The translations under genes were made by a program, and so were the position numbers. Positions 47,535 through 55,666 of a stretch of 64,000 bases of DNA are shown piece by piece. How positions within the stretch are numbered: position 1 is the first letter of the stretch; each line of letters starts with the position of its first letter. Source of the stretch: Rhodoferax aquaticus (GTDB lineage Bacteria > Pseudomonadota > Gammaproteobacteria > Burkholderiales > Burkholderiaceae_C); the NCBI RefSeq assembly GCF_006974105.1, contig NZ_CP036282.1:2480001-2544000 (forward strand), written 5' to 3'. The notes beneath the pieces are model-generated. The model searched no databases. It was not told the origin of the DNA and worked only from the letters and a program-made list of their open reading frames with translations.

Positions 47535-48699
47535 ACTGCTGCAGCCAGGTGGTACAGGCATCAAACGGCATGGGGTGTGCAAAGTGATAGCCCTGTGCAA
47601 TGCTGCCGCCACACTCCCGAATAAAGGCCAGTTGCGCTGTCGTTTCCACCCCTTCTGCCACCACATGCATATCTAGGCTTGCACCGGCCGCAATGGCCAA
47701 GCGCAAAATGGCTTCGGCCTTGGACTCACTGAGGGCACGCTGCACAAAGCTGCTGTCAATCTTGAGCTCTTTGAACGGCAAATCCAACAGCTGCACCAAG
47801 CTAGAAAATCCCGTACCAAAGTCGTCAATAGACAGGATGAAACCCATCATGGACAGGCGCGTCAGGGTTTCCAAGGCTAGCTTGCGCTGCACCATGAGCT
47901 GGCTCTCGGTGACCTCAATGATCAGGTCTGCGGGCTTCAAGCCCGCATTCAGCACCAGTGCCAGCAGTTGCTCTGGCATAGCCAGGTTCAGCGCAGTATC
48001 CATGGACAGATTGATGGCCACCTTGACAGCAACGCCCTGCCTTCGCCAGACCACCAAGTCTTGCACCACGGCGCGCGCCATGGCAAAAAACAATTCGTCG
48101 GACAAACCGCAGGCTTCCATCGCAGGAACAAAGGTGCCCGGCCCTATGGATGTCAAAGGCCAACGCGCCAAGGCCTCCACGCTGCTAGCTTTACCGGTAT
48201 GAATATCTGTTTTGGGTTGGTACCAAGGCACCAATTCTTGGTTAGACAGGGCCTGCGTGAGCGCGGGTAAGGTCAAGGATGGCAATTTCGGGTGAACACC
48301 ACTGCCCTCTTTGCGGGGCTTGCGCGCGCCCAGCATGGTGCCCAGTTGTTCTGGAGCACAGGGCTTGCTCAGCACCCCAAGCAAATCCAATCCATGGGCC
48401 TGTGCCAACCCCGCCCCACTGGTCAAAATTTCGGGGGTGGAGCTCGACAGCAAGATAAACGACCCGCAAAACCCGCGCTGTGCCAGATGGCGCATCAGCA
48501 CGAGGCCGTCCATATCGGGCATAAAGAGGTCACTCACAATGATGTCTATGCGCCCACCCAAGCGTTCAAACGCTGCCAGTGCCTCGACACCACTTTGGGC
48601 CAACACCACCTGGGTGTAATTCAGGTTATGCAGCTGCATCTCCACCAAGCTGAGCTGCAAAGCATCGTCGTCGACCAGCAGGATGGTGGGGTTGGGCAT
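47524..48699 (-). CDS. Response regulator with EAL c-di-GMP phosphodiesterase output
   Basis: A 391-residue RocR-like protein: a REC domain (residues 5-120; acidic pair in LVDDDAL, phospho-acceptor Asp in IIVSDLFMPDMDG, lysine in GVLSKP) followed by an EAL domain (about 150-390). The EAL catalytic set is intact: SVEALARW, INLSM, IIEVTESQLM, SIDDFGTGFSSLVQLL, KIDSSFV, VAEGVETTAQL and QGYHFA. It should hydrolyse c-di-GMP when active. The stop overlaps the start of the hybrid kinase, its likely phosphodonor. Confidence 0.94.
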   Translation of the reverse strand: MPNPTILLVDDDALQLSLVEMQLHNLNYTQVVLAQSGVEALAAFERLGGRIDIIVSDLFMPDMDGLVLMRHLAQRGFCGSFILLSSSTPEILTSGAGLAQAHGLDLLGVLSKPCAPEQLGTMLGARKPRKEGSGVHPKLPSLTLPALTQALSNQELVPWYQPKTDIHTGKASSVEALARWPLTSIGPGTFVPAMEACGLSDELFFAMARAVVQDLVVWRRQGVAVKVAINLSMDTALNLAMPEQLLALVLNAGLKPADLIIEVTESQLMVQRKLALETLTRLSMMGFILSIDDFGTGFSSLVQLLDLPFKELKIDSSFVQRALSESKAEAILRLAIAAGASLDMHVVAEGVETTAQLAFIRECGGSIAQGYHFAHPMPFDACTTWLQQYGA

Positions 48700-48740
48700 G
48701 GCGCTGTGGGGCTCGAGCAGGCAGATGCTGGTATGGGCCC

Positions 48741-49154
48741 TTAATCCGGCAGCAGTTTGGCCAGTGCTTGCGCCAGAGTGGCCATGGCGACAGGCTTGGT
48801 GTACGCCCCCATCAGCTGCAGCCCATTGGCCAAGGCAACTTCTTGCGCAATATGCATCATGGAAGCATCCTCACCGCTGACCAGCATGATGCTGCCGCGG
48901 TAACCGCTTTTCGCCAGCTCGGCAAGAAATTCAATGCCGTCCATGTCAGGCATAAAGATATCGCACACCAGAAAGTCTGGGTATCGCGGCAGCATTTTCA
49001 TAGCCTTTAGCGCCTGGCGGCCATCGACTGCACAGTGAACATCACGCACCCCCAGCTCGGTGAGCATCTCACTCAAAAAATCCCGGCTGAAGTCGTCGTC
49101 ATCGACCACCATGACCAGTGGCGATGCGTTGCTTTGGACCAAATTTTTACTCAT
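48741..49154 (-). CDS. Single-domain response regulator (REC only)
   Basis: A 137-residue receiver: acidic residues in VMVVDDDDFSRDFL, phospho-acceptor Asp in LVCDIFMPDMDGIEFL, Ser in IMLVSGED and Lys in GAYTKPV. No output domain. It is clearly a sister of the receiver of the next gene (same FMPDMDG, same LxGxxxKP end). ATG 49152-49154 overlaps the BLUF stop (ATGA). It may act as a phosphate sink or shuttle in the hybrid-kinase relay, or bind the BLUF protein (inference). Confidence 0.93.
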   Translation of the reverse strand: MSKNLVQSNASPLVMVVDDDDFSRDFLSEMLTELGVRDVHCAVDGRQALKAMKMLPRYPDFLVCDIFMPDMDGIEFLAELAKSGYRGSIMLVSGEDASMMHIAQEVALANGLQLMGAYTKPVAMATLAQALAKLLPD

Positions 49155-49606
49155 CTTTGCTCCAAGTGAAGTTCTTCGCCAAGCGTTGGGCACTGCTCTC
49201 GCGTCAAGCCTGCGATATGCCCCAGAACGGCCACCGCATGGTGATCCGATAAGGTGTAAGGATCAAATTCGGTCGAGTCTTCGTGTTTGAATAGAAAGGG
49301 AGCACGCGCCATGACTGCGCTGGCTGTGGCCATGCACCACCGGCTGAAGTGGCGGTGGCTCAGCGATTTAAAACTCAGCAAATGAAAATCAGTGTGGCGG
49401 AAGTCTTTGACAAGCCGATTCAGCAGGCTGTTGACATCACTACGCTCACCCTCTACGCCTTGAAAAAAATAGCGTTCGTCATACAGCAGCACACCGCCAA
49501 TGCCAACACGTTGGTTGTTCTTGCGAGATATTTGCAATATTTCGTTGATGGTTTCTGAACTCGCAGGGGCACAGACCCTGCTCGCATAAATCATTTGCGA
49601 AAGCAC
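49151..49606 (-). CDS. BLUF-domain blue-light photoreceptor
   Basis: A short BLUF protein (151 residues) that would bind FAD and sense blue light. The BLUF signature is intact: the active Tyr in SQMIYASRVCAP, the Asn in RKNNQRVGIGGVLLYDERYF and the Gln in FFQGVEGERSDV; a Trp/Met pair is in RHFSRWCMATA. The C-terminal 60 residues are a short helical cap without a catalytic output. I take GTG 49604-49606 as start because AGGAGG lies just before it; ATG 49624 and ATG 49594 are alternatives. It is the first gene of the BLUF-REC-EAL-kinase operon. Confidence 0.93.
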   Translation of the reverse strand: MLSQMIYASRVCAPASSETINEILQISRKNNQRVGIGGVLLYDERYFFQGVEGERSDVNSLLNRLVKDFRHTDFHLLSFKSLSHRHFSRWCMATASAVMARAPFLFKHEDSTEFDPYTLSDHHAVAVLGHIAGLTREQCPTLGEELHLEQR

Positions 49607-49769
49607 CGCACCTCCTATTTGCATCGCCCTGCGGAAAGCATCCGCGTTCGAAGAATATATGAACGACCAGACAATAGTACGGTTGAGCGTCACAAAACGT
49701 CAAACGAAATATTGACCATTTCGGCAGTAAGTGCGTTGTGCGGTTTTTGTCCCGCTCCATGCGGAGCCG

Positions 49770-51338
49770 TTATGCCCCCGCCAAGCCTTTTGCCAGCATA
49801 TAGCCAGACCCAGCACCCGTGCCCGCACCGGGCCAGGTGGACGCCCCCACCATGTACAGCTGCTTAACCGGCGTGCGCCATCGCGAGTGACCAAACGCAG
49901 GCCTAAAGCAGAAGAACTGGTCCAGGTGGTGGCTGCCAGACAAACTATCGCCATCCACCAAGTTCGGGTTTTCGCGCTCCAAGTCCACCGGTGACACCAC
50001 GGTTCTGGCCAACACTTGGGCACCGAGACCCGGCGCGTAGCGCTCCAGCACCGCCATCACGCGGTCCGCATACGCTTCCTTGATCTGGTCCCAGTGCGCA
50101 GGTGCAATCGCGCCAGCGGCATCCCCCTGGACCACGCTGGGCAAGACACGCACTTGTACCCACAGCAAATGCTTACCCGCTGGTGCGCGCCCTGCATCAA
50201 ATGCTGTGGGCTGCCCCACCACCAAGACCGGCTCTGCAGGCAGCAGGCCAGCCATGGCGTCGGCGTAGGTGCGCGCCATATGGTCTAGGGTGGGTGCGAG
50301 GTGCACATAGGCAAACTCTTGCAGCTCTTGGCCCGCAGCCCACTGCGGCATTTGGGCCATGGCCAAGTGAATCATCATGGTGCCAGGGCCACTGCGCAAA
50401 CGGCTGGGCGCTGGCTGCGCAGCTGCAGGGCTGCCGCTTGCTAACAGCTTGCCGTAGAGTAGTTTGGGGTGAACGTTGGCAATCACCGCGCGCGTGGCTT
50501 GAAGCCGCTCACCGCCTTGCAAGAGCACGCCTTTGGCCTGGCCTTCATTGGTTTCAATGCGCTCTACGGTAGCGTTGCAACGCACTTCTCCACCTTGCTG
50601 CGCAATCACTTTCACCATGGCCTGCACCACGGTCTGCACACCACCACGCCCCAGTGCCATGCCAAAGGCTTGGCTCGCCATGGATTCCAAATACGGAAAC
50701 AGCGCCCCGCCCGCCACATCGGGACCAAAGTCCAGATGCATCCCCCAAGCCCCCATCATGGCCTGCACACCGGGGTCTTGAAAGTGCGCACCCAGCCAAG
50801 CCCTGGGGCTAGACACCATGAGCTTGGCCAGCTCCATACATTTGGCAGTACCCAAGGCCCGCCATGCACGCCATAGCGCCTTTAATACTGCAAACGACGG
50901 CACGGGCGAGCCCAACACCGCAAACAAATGCGGTGCCACGGTCCCAAACTCACTTAGCATTTGCCCCCACGCTGCCGCGTCTTGCGGGTTGCGTGCAGCA
51001 ATGCGCGCCATGGTTTGTGCGGCATCGCTCTCTACGCCCAGCCAAGTTCCCCCGGGCAACACCGAAGCAAAGCTCTTGCCCGCAGGCAACAGCTCCAGCC
51101 CAGCGGCATCCAGCTTGGCCTTGTGCGCGGCATAAAACGGGGAGCCAGCAAACATGCTGAGGTTCATAGCGCATGCATCGTGGGCATAGCCCGGCAGGGT
51201 TAGCTCAGCCGTCTTGACCGCACCACCGGGCACAGCGGCGCGCTCCAGCACCAGCACCTTCCAACCCTTGCTACCCAAGTGCACCGCAGCCGCCAAGCCA
51301 TTGATCCCCGACCCCACCACAATTGCGTCCCACGCCAT
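49770..51338 (-). CDS. FAD-dependent oxidoreductase, phytoene-desaturase/PYROXD2-like (copy 1)
   Basis: A 522-residue flavoprotein of the CrtI/amine-oxidase superfamily. The dinucleotide-binding motif is DAIVVGSGINGLAAAVHLGS followed by VLVLERAAVPGGAVKTAELT; the C-terminal FAD motif is near KQLYMVGASTWPGAGTGAGS. Its substrate is unknown; carotenoid synthesis genes are absent, so a carotenoid role is unlikely. A paralogue of the same length, with matching ends (VVSPVDLERENPNLV versus VISPADLEKLNINLV), lies at 54028. It is divergent from nothing obvious; 395 bases of non-coding DNA lie upstream. Confidence 0.88.
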   Translation of the reverse strand: MAWDAIVVGSGINGLAAAVHLGSKGWKVLVLERAAVPGGAVKTAELTLPGYAHDACAMNLSMFAGSPFYAAHKAKLDAAGLELLPAGKSFASVLPGGTWLGVESDAAQTMARIAARNPQDAAAWGQMLSEFGTVAPHLFAVLGSPVPSFAVLKALWRAWRALGTAKCMELAKLMVSSPRAWLGAHFQDPGVQAMMGAWGMHLDFGPDVAGGALFPYLESMASQAFGMALGRGGVQTVVQAMVKVIAQQGGEVRCNATVERIETNEGQAKGVLLQGGERLQATRAVIANVHPKLLYGKLLASGSPAAAQPAPSRLRSGPGTMMIHLAMAQMPQWAAGQELQEFAYVHLAPTLDHMARTYADAMAGLLPAEPVLVVGQPTAFDAGRAPAGKHLLWVQVRVLPSVVQGDAAGAIAPAHWDQIKEAYADRVMAVLERYAPGLGAQVLARTVVSPVDLERENPNLVDGDSLSGSHHLDQFFCFRPAFGHSRWRTPVKQLYMVGASTWPGAGTGAGSGYMLAKGLAGA

Positions 51339-51733
51339 AGCCCACTCCTTACGCTGAATAGCTCAGTCTAGTGGGCACGCCGGTGCCTGCACAGTGCAGA
51401 GCAACAGGTTAGCGAAAGCTGGATGGCGAACTGCGGAAAGTGGATAGGTGCGGGAGCTTTCGGCTGCGCGTGTGCTCGTCGGCTCGGCGTAGCCCCGACC
51501 AAAGCCATCAGCAGCGATTCAAAAAAGCCACCTGCTTGCCTATGGCTATGTGCCTAGCAGCAAGGAGGAAAACATCAATCCGCACGGCGGCTTTGGGCTG
51601 GTTGCAGACTTCCGCAGCGCTCCATAGCGGACGTTAGGATTGCTGCTTTAACGTGAAGATGATCGGCCCAGAACAATTTGCGGCGAAGCCGCATTCTGCA
51701 TTTGGAATGCCCATGTCGATTGTCATGTTAAGT
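51339..51733. other. 395-base gap with inverted repeats, no gene recognised
   Basis: No convincing gene is seen here. A 65-codon open frame at 51440-51637 has unnatural composition (many Arg, Ser and Ala with no pattern). The right part has inverted repeats: TCCGC...GCGGA about 51621-51630, then ACGTTA...TAACGT (51631-51636 and 51649-51654), then TGCGGC-GAA-GCCGCA at 51679-51693. The start of oxidoreductase copy 1 must be driven from the left part. Confidence 0.5.
51679..51693 (-). terminator. Stem-loop downstream of the low-GC gene
   Basis: Read on the minus strand, a 6-bp stem TGCGGC-TTC-GCCGCA with a UUCG-like loop follows the stop of the gene at 51734 by about 40 bases. The sequence after it, AATTGTTC, is a poor U-tract, so it would be a weak terminator. 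Confidence 0.4.
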
Positions 51734-52471
51734 TCAATCGCCATCGAAGTAGATCCCATCAAAGTCGGGCGACTCGCGACTAGCGCTTGTCTTAAACCAG
51801 CCGACCAGTCCGAAGTTTGACTTCACGAGGAGGTAATCTCCTTCGCTCAATAGAACGTGGATCTTTTCTCCTTTTGGTATCTGCGCGATCACCTCACCAG
51901 TATCCTTACCAGACAGGAGTGCAATCGGTATCTTGGTGTGGGTATCCAAGCCCACATAGAGATAAGGTTGCGTTACCTCCACAACCTTGCCCTCACGGAC
52001 CGCATACTTCCGCCGCTCTGTGTGTATCTTGTTCGTTCTTCCGATTGCGTACAAGAAACCATTGCCAGGAATAAGCAGGTAGTCGGTGTCGATTACTCCG
52101 AGCCATTTTCCAGTGGACTCATCTGCAACTACCCAAGCTGGATCGTCGCTCGCGCCAGGATCGAAATGAATGAAGTACCGTAGTGACGAGGTTCGATCTA
52201 TTCGAGTGGACAAAACGGTGGTCATGTCGTTTGTTCCGATCCCCTGAGTATTGAATTTCGAATCGAGGGGTGTATTGATCAGCCTGGTCAGCGACGAGTC
52301 ATATGAAACCTGCTGAGCAGTCTTCCCCACGATCTGTGAAACAACGAATGTTCGGAGTCCAGGGAATGGGCTTTGCAGAGCATTTGGGTGAGAAATCCTT
52401 GCCTGAGCACTGGCAACTGGTGAGACGCACAGTGTCGATACGAAGATGGCGAAGAAAACTAAGGATCGCAT
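51734..52471 (-). CDS. Secreted hypothetical protein with SH3-like C-terminus
   Basis: Not recognised as a named family. A signal peptide is clear (MRSLVFFAIFVSTLCVSPVASA, if started at ATG 52469-52471; ATG 52489 is also possible). The mature part has VVADESTGKWLGVIDTDYLL and, at the end, GEKIHVLLSEGDYLLVKSNF and GLVGWFKTSA, the look of a bacterial SH3 (SH3b) domain that may bind the cell wall. Codon use and base composition are lower in GC than in the flanking flavoprotein and AraC genes, suggesting recent gain. No partner gene is adjacent. Confidence 0.7.
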   Translation of the reverse strand: MRSLVFFAIFVSTLCVSPVASAQARISHPNALQSPFPGLRTFVVSQIVGKTAQQVSYDSSLTRLINTPLDSKFNTQGIGTNDMTTVLSTRIDRTSSLRYFIHFDPGASDDPAWVVADESTGKWLGVIDTDYLLIPGNGFLYAIGRTNKIHTERRKYAVREGKVVEVTQPYLYVGLDTHTKIPIALLSGKDTGEVIAQIPKGEKIHVLLSEGDYLLVKSNFGLVGWFKTSASRESPDFDGIYFDGD

Positions 52472-52749
52472 TATTTCGTTGGACCTCATCGTGTTTGAAA
52501 AGTTAAAGCCGCTACGTATCGCGACACTGAATTGGTGAATAGAGAAAACAGAATACGCGTGCCGTTGATTTTTAACAGGGTCGTTCAGTCAAACTATGCA
52601 GCGAAGACTCGGGCGACCTTGATTCGCAGCAAAAACGTCATTTTTCCTGACAAGTCAAACCGTGCAGGTCGATGACCGCTTTCGCGGCATAGCCGACCGA
52701 TGTGTCACCCGGCTGCTGGCCTACGCGCCTGTAATAAATCTGAGCCCCC

Positions 52750-53787
52750 TCACGCCCCACGCAAGGTCGCCGAGGGCGAGCAACCATAGCGTTGCTTGTA
52801 GTAAGCCGCCAAGCGCCCCATGTGCGAAAAGCCGTTTTGTAGGGCGAGCTCCGTCACCGACACTTCTTGTTGCGCACGCGCCGCCGACTGCAGGGCTTGG
52901 TGCACACGGTCTAAGCGCAAGGCGCGCAGATAGGCCAAGGGTGACTGTTGGTGCTCGCGCTGAAAGGATGCCTCTAGCGTTCTGGGGCTCACACAGGCGG
53001 CCTTGGCGATGTCGTCTAAGCACACCCCTTCGTGCGCGTGGGCGCGCAGGTACTCCACTGCGCGGCGTACGCAGCGGGTTTGGGTGTTGGCCGGTGCTGG
53101 CAACAGCGCATTGCTGTCTGAGCCTGCCTCGGCGGGTTGCAACATGGACGCCAAGCCGTAGAGCAAAAAGTTTTCCATAGCGCCACAGGCGGCGGGTTGC
53201 GCCATCCACTGCGGGCCGTATTGGTGCAAGTTGGTGGCCAAGTCATAGGCGGCACGCCACCACGCGCCAATGGCGGGGTAACTGCGGCACTGGGTAAAGG
53301 CAAAACGCGGGGCTGGCGCGCTCACGCCGCTGTGGCTATCAATCGGCATGCGGCTTTGCAGCGCGAGCCTGGGCACCTGCAGCATCAGCATGGCGCAGTC
53401 ACTGCTCCACACCATTTGGGTGGCGCGGTGGGGGTGCAGAACGGCCAGCGTATCGCTGTCGATGTCGGCCTCTTCGTTAGCGCAGCTCACGCGCGCACGG
53501 CCACGCAGGGGCAGCAACACCAAATAGAAGTCGCCCCGCTCGCCGGGGTTGATGCACACCTCGCTGCCGTAGCTCAACACGTTCAAAGCCACCTCGCCCA
53601 AGGCAATGCGGTTGTGCCGTGCCTCAAAGCCGTGGTGGCTGCCACGCACATCTAAGCGGTGCGGTGAAAAAATGCGCCCCACCATCTCGCGTGCCTCTAC
53701 GGCTGAGCGGGAGCGAATCAGGGGGTAGTTGTCCAACAGGTAGCGCGACTCTGAGGGTGCGGCAATGGTGGATTCAGGTTCATTCAT
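52750..53787 (-). CDS. AraC-family transcriptional regulator
   Basis: A 345-residue regulator. The N-terminal two-thirds resemble the AraC-binding-like sensory domain (HRLDVRGSHHGFEARHNRIA, LLPLRGRARVSCANEEADID). The C-terminal AraC-type double HTH is clear: YLRAHAHEGVCLDDIAKAAC, VSPRTLEASFQREHQQSPLA and VTELALQNGFSHMGRLAAYY, ending RYGCSPSATLRG. I start it at ATG 53785-53787. It is divergent from the flavoprotein-cyclase-importer cluster and is its likely activator. Confidence 0.93.
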   Translation of the reverse strand: MNEPESTIAAPSESRYLLDNYPLIRSRSAVEAREMVGRIFSPHRLDVRGSHHGFEARHNRIALGEVALNVLSYGSEVCINPGERGDFYLVLLPLRGRARVSCANEEADIDSDTLAVLHPHRATQMVWSSDCAMLMLQVPRLALQSRMPIDSHSGVSAPAPRFAFTQCRSYPAIGAWWRAAYDLATNLHQYGPQWMAQPAACGAMENFLLYGLASMLQPAEAGSDSNALLPAPANTQTRCVRRAVEYLRAHAHEGVCLDDIAKAACVSPRTLEASFQREHQQSPLAYLRALRLDRVHQALQSAARAQQEVSVTELALQNGFSHMGRLAAYYKQRYGCSPSATLRGA

Positions 53788-53858
53788 GGTCAAACAAACC
53801 GCTTAGGGCGCGAGGCTAGAAGGCACACAGATCAGACATAAGATTAGTTTAGGCCCAA

Positions 53859-53900
53859 AGTATTTTCAAAATCTCAGGGATAACACCAACAGTGTTTTCA
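53859..53900. promoter_or_regulatory. Candidate AraC operator: direct repeats 32 bp apart
   Basis: In the gap between the divergent AraC gene and flavoprotein copy 2, AGTATTTTCA (53859-53868) and AGTGTTTTCA (53891-53900) are direct repeats with nine of ten bases identical. Their 32-base offset is about three helical turns, so both face the same side of the DNA. The second overlaps an inverted repeat AACAC-CAACA-GTGTT (53882-53896). AraC-family proteins commonly bind such direct half-sites. Confidence 0.45.
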
Positions 53901-54027
53901 CCAAGCGTGATGAATGTCGCGTTTTTTGGATAAGTGCTGGCGTGAAGTGGATTGCGACAGCCCTTGGCCCTACCCATACTTTGCCCATGCGAACCACCTT
54001 GCCCCATTGCACAGCGCTCCAACGACC

Positions 54028-55611
54028 ATGACTCGCCCTATCGACACACTGCTGGTTGGCAGTGGCATTAACTCCCTGGTGTGCGCCGCCATGCTGGCCA
54101 AGCGTGGCCAAAAAGTGCATGTGCTGGAGCGTGAATCTGTTTTGGGTGGCTGCATTCGCACGGAGGCACTGACCGCAGCCGGCTACTTGCACGACACCCT
54201 GTCCGCGGCCCACCCTTTATTCGTAGCGGGGCCTGCGTACGCAGCACTGGGCGCTGACTTGCACGCTGCGGGCTTAAGCTACTGCAATACCAACAGCCCC
54301 ACCGCCGTGCTGCTGCCCGATGGCCGCCACCTGGTGTTGCGCACAGCCCGCCAAGACAACATCGCTGCATTTGAGGCGCTGGCAGCGGGCGACGGCCAGG
54401 CCTACGCACAGGCCATGAGTGCGCTGGAGGGCAACGCAGAGCTGATCTTTACGCTCCTAGGCCAAGAGCTGTGGAGCACATCGGTGCTCAAAACCCTGGC
54501 CAAAAAAGCGTGGAAAAGCGGCTTTTACCCTAGCAGTGCGTTTGCAGGCCAGTCCCTGCAGTCCGCCCGGGCATGGTTGGAGACCCACTTCAAGTCCGAC
54601 CTGGTGCACGCCTTGTTGGCCCCGTGGGTGCTGCACTGCGGCTTGGGGCCAGATAGCGCGATGTCGGGCCTGATGGCGCAGGTGGTGGCCTTTACGCTAG
54701 AAGCCGTGGGCATGCCCATGGTGAAGGGTGGCAACGCGCAAACGGTCCATGCCTTTCGAGCCCTGATTGAGAAGCACGGCGGCAGCTTGCAGTGCAATGC
54801 CGACGTTGCGCAAATCTTGGTCAAGCACGGCAAGGCTGTGGGAGTGACGCTGGCCAACGGCGAGGCCCTCTATGCGCGCAACGTGGTGTGCAACGTCACA
54901 CCCACGCAGCTTTACACACGGCTGGTGCCCCAAGAGCACTGCCCGCCTGCTATTCGCCAGCAAGCCCAGGCCTACCGCTATGGCAAAGGCAATATGCAAA
55001 TTCACCTGGCCTTGTCTGAAGCGCCCCAGTGGAGCGCGCCAGCGCTGGCAGAGGTGGCCTATGTGCACCTGACACCTGGCCTAAACGGTGTGGCCAAAGC
55101 GGTAGACGAAGCCCAGCGCGGCATGCTGCCTGTGGACGGCACCATTGTGGTGGGGCAACCCAGCGCACTAGACGCCACCCGTGCACCTGTGGGCGCCAGC
55201 GTGTTGTGGATTCAGCTGCCAGAGTGCCCTCGCCATATTGCCGGTGACGCCGCTGGCACCATTGCCACACCCGCCAACGGTGCGTGGAACGAGGACGTGC
55301 GCGAGGCCTACGCCGACCGCATCATCGCCCGCCTGGCACAGCACGTTCCCAACCTGACGCGCAGCATCGTGGGGCGCAAAGTGATTTCACCCGCCGACTT
55401 AGAAAAGCTCAACATCAACCTCGTGGGGGGCGACCCCTACTCAGGCGAATGCAGCTTGGACCAGTTCCTGCTGTGGCGCCCGCTGCCCGGCGTGAAGAAC
55501 CACCAAACACCGCTTAAAAACCTGTGGCACATCGGTGCATCCACCCACCCCGGCCCCGGCTTGGGCGGGGTGTCTGGCCTGCATGTGGCCCAGCACTTGG
55601 CCAAAGGCTAG
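54028..55611 (+). CDS. FAD-dependent oxidoreductase, phytoene-desaturase/PYROXD2-like (copy 2)
   Basis: A 527-residue paralogue of the gene at 49770. The N-terminal FAD motif is DTLLVGSGINSLVCAAMLAK with VHVLERESVLGGCIRTEAL; the C-terminal motif is LWHIGASTHPGPGLGGVSGL. The middle is shared too (LHCGLGPDSAMSGLMAQVVA). The start is taken as ATG 54028 (MTRPIDTLLVG); an open upstream extension is unlike the family. It is 55 bases before the cyclase gene and is the first gene of the presumed catabolic operon. The substrate is unknown. Confidence 0.88.
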   Translation: MTRPIDTLLVGSGINSLVCAAMLAKRGQKVHVLERESVLGGCIRTEALTAAGYLHDTLSAAHPLFVAGPAYAALGADLHAAGLSYCNTNSPTAVLLPDGRHLVLRTARQDNIAAFEALAAGDGQAYAQAMSALEGNAELIFTLLGQELWSTSVLKTLAKKAWKSGFYPSSAFAGQSLQSARAWLETHFKSDLVHALLAPWVLHCGLGPDSAMSGLMAQVVAFTLEAVGMPMVKGGNAQTVHAFRALIEKHGGSLQCNADVAQILVKHGKAVGVTLANGEALYARNVVCNVTPTQLYTRLVPQEHCPPAIRQQAQAYRYGKGNMQIHLALSEAPQWSAPALAEVAYVHLTPGLNGVAKAVDEAQRGMLPVDGTIVVGQPSALDATRAPVGASVLWIQLPECPRHIAGDAAGTIATPANGAWNEDVREAYADRIIARLAQHVPNLTRSIVGRKVISPADLEKLNINLVGGDPYSGECSLDQFLLWRPLPGVKNHQTPLKNLWHIGASTHPGPGLGGVSGLHVAQHLAKG

Positions 55612-55666
55612 CCCCAGCGCCAGCACACGTTAACGCCCCATACACATCACAACCAAGGAGACACAC

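Noticed and set aside
51440..51637. Small frame of 65 codons in the 395-base gap
   Set aside because: No ribosome site, no recognisable motif, and a composition typical of random non-coding DNA.
51621..51693. Integron attC site at the low-GC gene
   Set aside because: Inverted repeats are present, but the core sites do not fit the RYYYAAC/GTTRRRY pattern and there is no integrase.
49770..55611. Carotenoid desaturase genes
   Set aside because: The flavoproteins share the fold and FAD motifs of CrtI, but crtB, crtE and other carotenoid genes are absent and the context is catabolic.
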